64,000 nt of DNA from positions 417,699 to 481,698 of the forward strand of contig NZ_JACHWM010000002.1 in NCBI RefSeq assembly GCF_014191355.1, given 5' to 3'. This document shows positions 62,638 through 64,000 of this stretch, one piece after another. Source of the stretch: Methylobacterium sp. R2-1 (lineage in GTDB: Bacteria; Pseudomonadota; Alphaproteobacteria; Rhizobiales; Beijerinckiaceae). The position numbers and the translations under genes are program-made. Numbering within the stretch: the first letter of the stretch is position 1; the number at the start of each line of letters is the position of its first letter. Under the pieces are notes generated by a model, which was given only the letters and a program-made list of their open reading frames with translations, did no database searches and was not told the origin of the DNA.

Positions 62638-63084
62638 TCACCGTGAGGCGCCGCGCGACAACGGCCTGCGGCTGGTCGTGAGGCGATAGAGCAGCATGCC
62701 GACGAGCATCGCGGCAACGAACAGAAGGATCGAAGGCAGCCCGAGCACGAGGCCGGCGAGAGCGGGGCCGGGACAGAAGCCCGCGAGTCCCCAGCCGATG
62801 CCGAACAGCGCGGCGCCACCGAGGAGCCGAGCGTCGGGCCTCGGATTCGTTGGGACCTCGAAGCGGGGGGCGAGCAAGGGTCGTCTCATCCGTGCCTTGA
62901 GCCCGTAGCCGAGTGCCGACACTCCGACCGCTCCGCCGAGGACGAAGGCGAGGCTCGGGTCCCACGCCCCCGCGAAATCGAGAAAGCCGAGCACCCTCTC
63001 GGGATCCATCATGCCCGAGACAGCGAGGCCGAAGCCGAACAGCAGGCCGCTGATAAGGACGGCCGCGAGGTGGGAGAAGTTCAT
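62638..63084 (-). CDS. YeeE/YedE-type sulfur transporter, second half protein
   Basis: This 148-residue membrane protein has about four helices. It carries the YeeE/YedE landmarks GLLFGFGLAVSGMMDPERVLGFLD and GIGWGLAGFCPGPALAGL, where the Cys is the likely thiosulfate/persulfide relay residue. ATG 63084 overlaps the stop of the partner gene (ATGA), so the two halves are translationally coupled and probably assemble as a heterodimer equivalent to one full-length YeeE. No regulator or sulfurtransferase gene is seen beside the pair. Confidence 0.85.
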   Translation of the reverse strand: MNFSHLAAVLISGLLFGFGLAVSGMMDPERVLGFLDFAGAWDPSLAFVLGGAVGVSALGYGLKARMRRPLLAPRFEVPTNPRPDARLLGGAALFGIGWGLAGFCPGPALAGLVLGLPSILLFVAAMLVGMLLYRLTTSRRPLSRGASR

Positions 63085-63500
63085 CGCACGACTCCGTGCC
63101 GGACCAGGAACACGGTGACGATGGCGGTCGCCATGAAGGTGACGACCGCCGCGATCGAGCGGGGCGAGAGCCGCGCCAGACCGCAGACCCCGTGTCCGCT
63201 CGTACAGCCGGACCCGAGCTGCGTGCCGTAGCCGACGAGAAGGCCCGCAGCGGCGATCAGCGGCCAGGATGCCTCGATCCGCACTTCCGGCCAGGATCCG
63301 ACCGCCAGCCGGTACAGAACCGGTCCGAGCAGCAGGCCGACCAGAAAAGCTACCCGCCAAACGGCGTCGCGACCGGCGGGACTGAGCAATCCGCCGGCGA
63401 TGCCGCTGATGCCGGCGATGCGGCCGCTGGCCAGGAGCAGGAGTGCTGCGGAGGCGCCGATCAGCGCGCCGCCTCCGAGAGGAGCGAGAAAAGCCGTCAT
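63081..63500 (-). CDS. YeeE/YedE-type sulfur transporter, first half protein
   Basis: This 139-residue membrane protein has about four helices and the family motif GYGTQLGSGCTSGHGVCGLARLS, whose cysteines are thought to relay sulfur species across the membrane. It begins the two-gene operon and overlaps its partner by four bases. Such split pairs take up thiosulfate or persulfide-type sulfur and are often next to sulfur-oxidation or ArsR-type genes; none is visible within the 500 bp upstream. Confidence 0.85.
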   Translation of the reverse strand: MTAFLAPLGGGALIGASAALLLLASGRIAGISGIAGGLLSPAGRDAVWRVAFLVGLLLGPVLYRLAVGSWPEVRIEASWPLIAAAGLLVGYGTQLGSGCTSGHGVCGLARLSPRSIAAVVTFMATAIVTVFLVRHGVVR

Positions 63501-64000
63501 TTCGAACCTCCGATCCTTTCGCCCCGATTGCGTAAGTGAGAGGAGCCTGATGCGACCACCTTCTCGTCAGGTACCGTGCTGCACGACCACGAGACAAACA
63601 TCGATCGACCGGACGGGCCCGCGGCGCAACGGTGTGAGATCTCGGCAGCGCCGCTGGCCTGCTTGCGCGACGTCGCCGGTCCGGTGCTCAACGGCAATGT
63701 CGGCATGACCGCCCGCGCTTCGCGGCGATGTGTGTCGTCTCGAAGCCGAGCGAGGCCGTTGCAGTTGACCATCGCGCGACGACGCGTGACAGCACCCTGA
63801 CCGCAGATAGTCCCTCAGGCGTCGCCAGCGGCCTCGTGGCCGCCTTCCTCGCGCTTTCCCTGATTTTTCGATTGACGTGCCGGGCGCGGCTGCCTATACC
63901 CAATTTCACCGACGGGGCGCCGCGGCTCACCAGTGGGTGGAGCGGGGTTCTCGGGGGTCTTCGGGCTTGTGGGTGGAGCGGAGCTGATCCGGGCGACTGG
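63501..64000. other. 500-bp terminal region with promoter, no supported gene
   Basis: Overlapping short frames on both strands lack family features and good starts. The only clear element is the sigma-70 promoter at 63872-63900. Confidence 0.5.
63872..63900 (+). promoter_or_regulatory. Strong sigma-70 promoter reading out of the window
   Basis: TTGACG (63872-63877), a 17-bp GC-rich spacer and TATACC (63895-63900) form a near-consensus promoter. No coding start follows in the remaining 100 bp, so it may serve a stable RNA (rRNA or tRNA) operon beyond the window. Confidence 0.6.

Noticed and set aside
63497..63930. Short overlapping frames upstream of the YeeE pair, considered as an ArsR-type regulator
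   Set aside because: No helix-turn-helix or cysteine motif could be seen in any of them.
1..64000. CRISPR arrays, insertion sequences, integrases
   Set aside because: No regularly spaced repeats, transposase motifs or terminal inverted repeats were found; the tandem repeats seen are short minisatellites.

Overview
The window is about 70% GC and comes from a methylotrophic alphaproteobacterium of the Methylobacterium/Methylorubrum group. The strongest marker is a formate dehydrogenase pair near 56.4-61.1 kb. Its subunits are 572 and 989 residues, the sizes I recall for the tungsten enzyme Fdh1 of M. extorquens. A cycHJKL-type cytochrome c maturation cluster next to a FeuPQ-like two-component system, a NepR-like anti-sigma factor and a gene-transfer-agent (GTA) tail module fit the same placement. 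No CRISPR array, intact transposase or rRNA gene was found.

Left part (0-9 kb): the 3' end of a GTA structural cluster (DUF2460, DUF2163, NlpC/P60 peptidase, 1300-residue tail-tip protein) runs into a DUF2793 protein, a GH24 lysozyme and two small membrane proteins that look like a lysis module. From 8.9 to 16.4 kb lie a PepSY-like periplasmic protein in the FeuN position, FeuP, FeuQ, and then ccmI, ccmE, ccmF and ccmH. A 7-bp direct repeat with 11-bp periodicity marks a likely OmpR-family operator before the PepSY gene. From 16.5 to 23.6 kb come a DUF1007/NicO metal transport pair, an uncharacterised CPPC protein, a histidine phosphatase, a Gram-negative sortase with its single VIT/vWA target protein, and an XRE regulator.

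Middle (23.6-41.3 kb): a Gdx-type SMR exporter, an alpha-2-macroglobulin/PBP1C operon, and a divergent secreted trypsin-fold protein whose catalytic residues all appear lost. Then follow a cysteine synthase, small proteins including an orphan NepR-like anti-sigma factor and a possible 25-residue membrane peptide, and a TRAP transporter operon divergent from a GntR/FCD regulator with a clear inverted-repeat operator. An OprB-type porin closes this part.

Right part (41.3-64 kb): a minus-strand copper-handling cluster holds two DUF2946 proteins, a YcnI-PCuAC fusion, a second PCuAC, SCO and a TonB-dependent receptor. It is followed by an L,D-transpeptidase with a very strong terminator, an ECF sigma/anti-sigma pair, and an AT-rich non-coding tract leading into a 1292-residue two-domain glycosyltransferase. 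After another long non-coding stretch come a small unknown gene and fdh1B-fdh1A. The window closes with a decayed molybdenum hydroxylase gene, tRNA-Arg(UCU), a two-gene YeeE/YedE sulfur transporter, and a textbook sigma-70 promoter reading out of the window.
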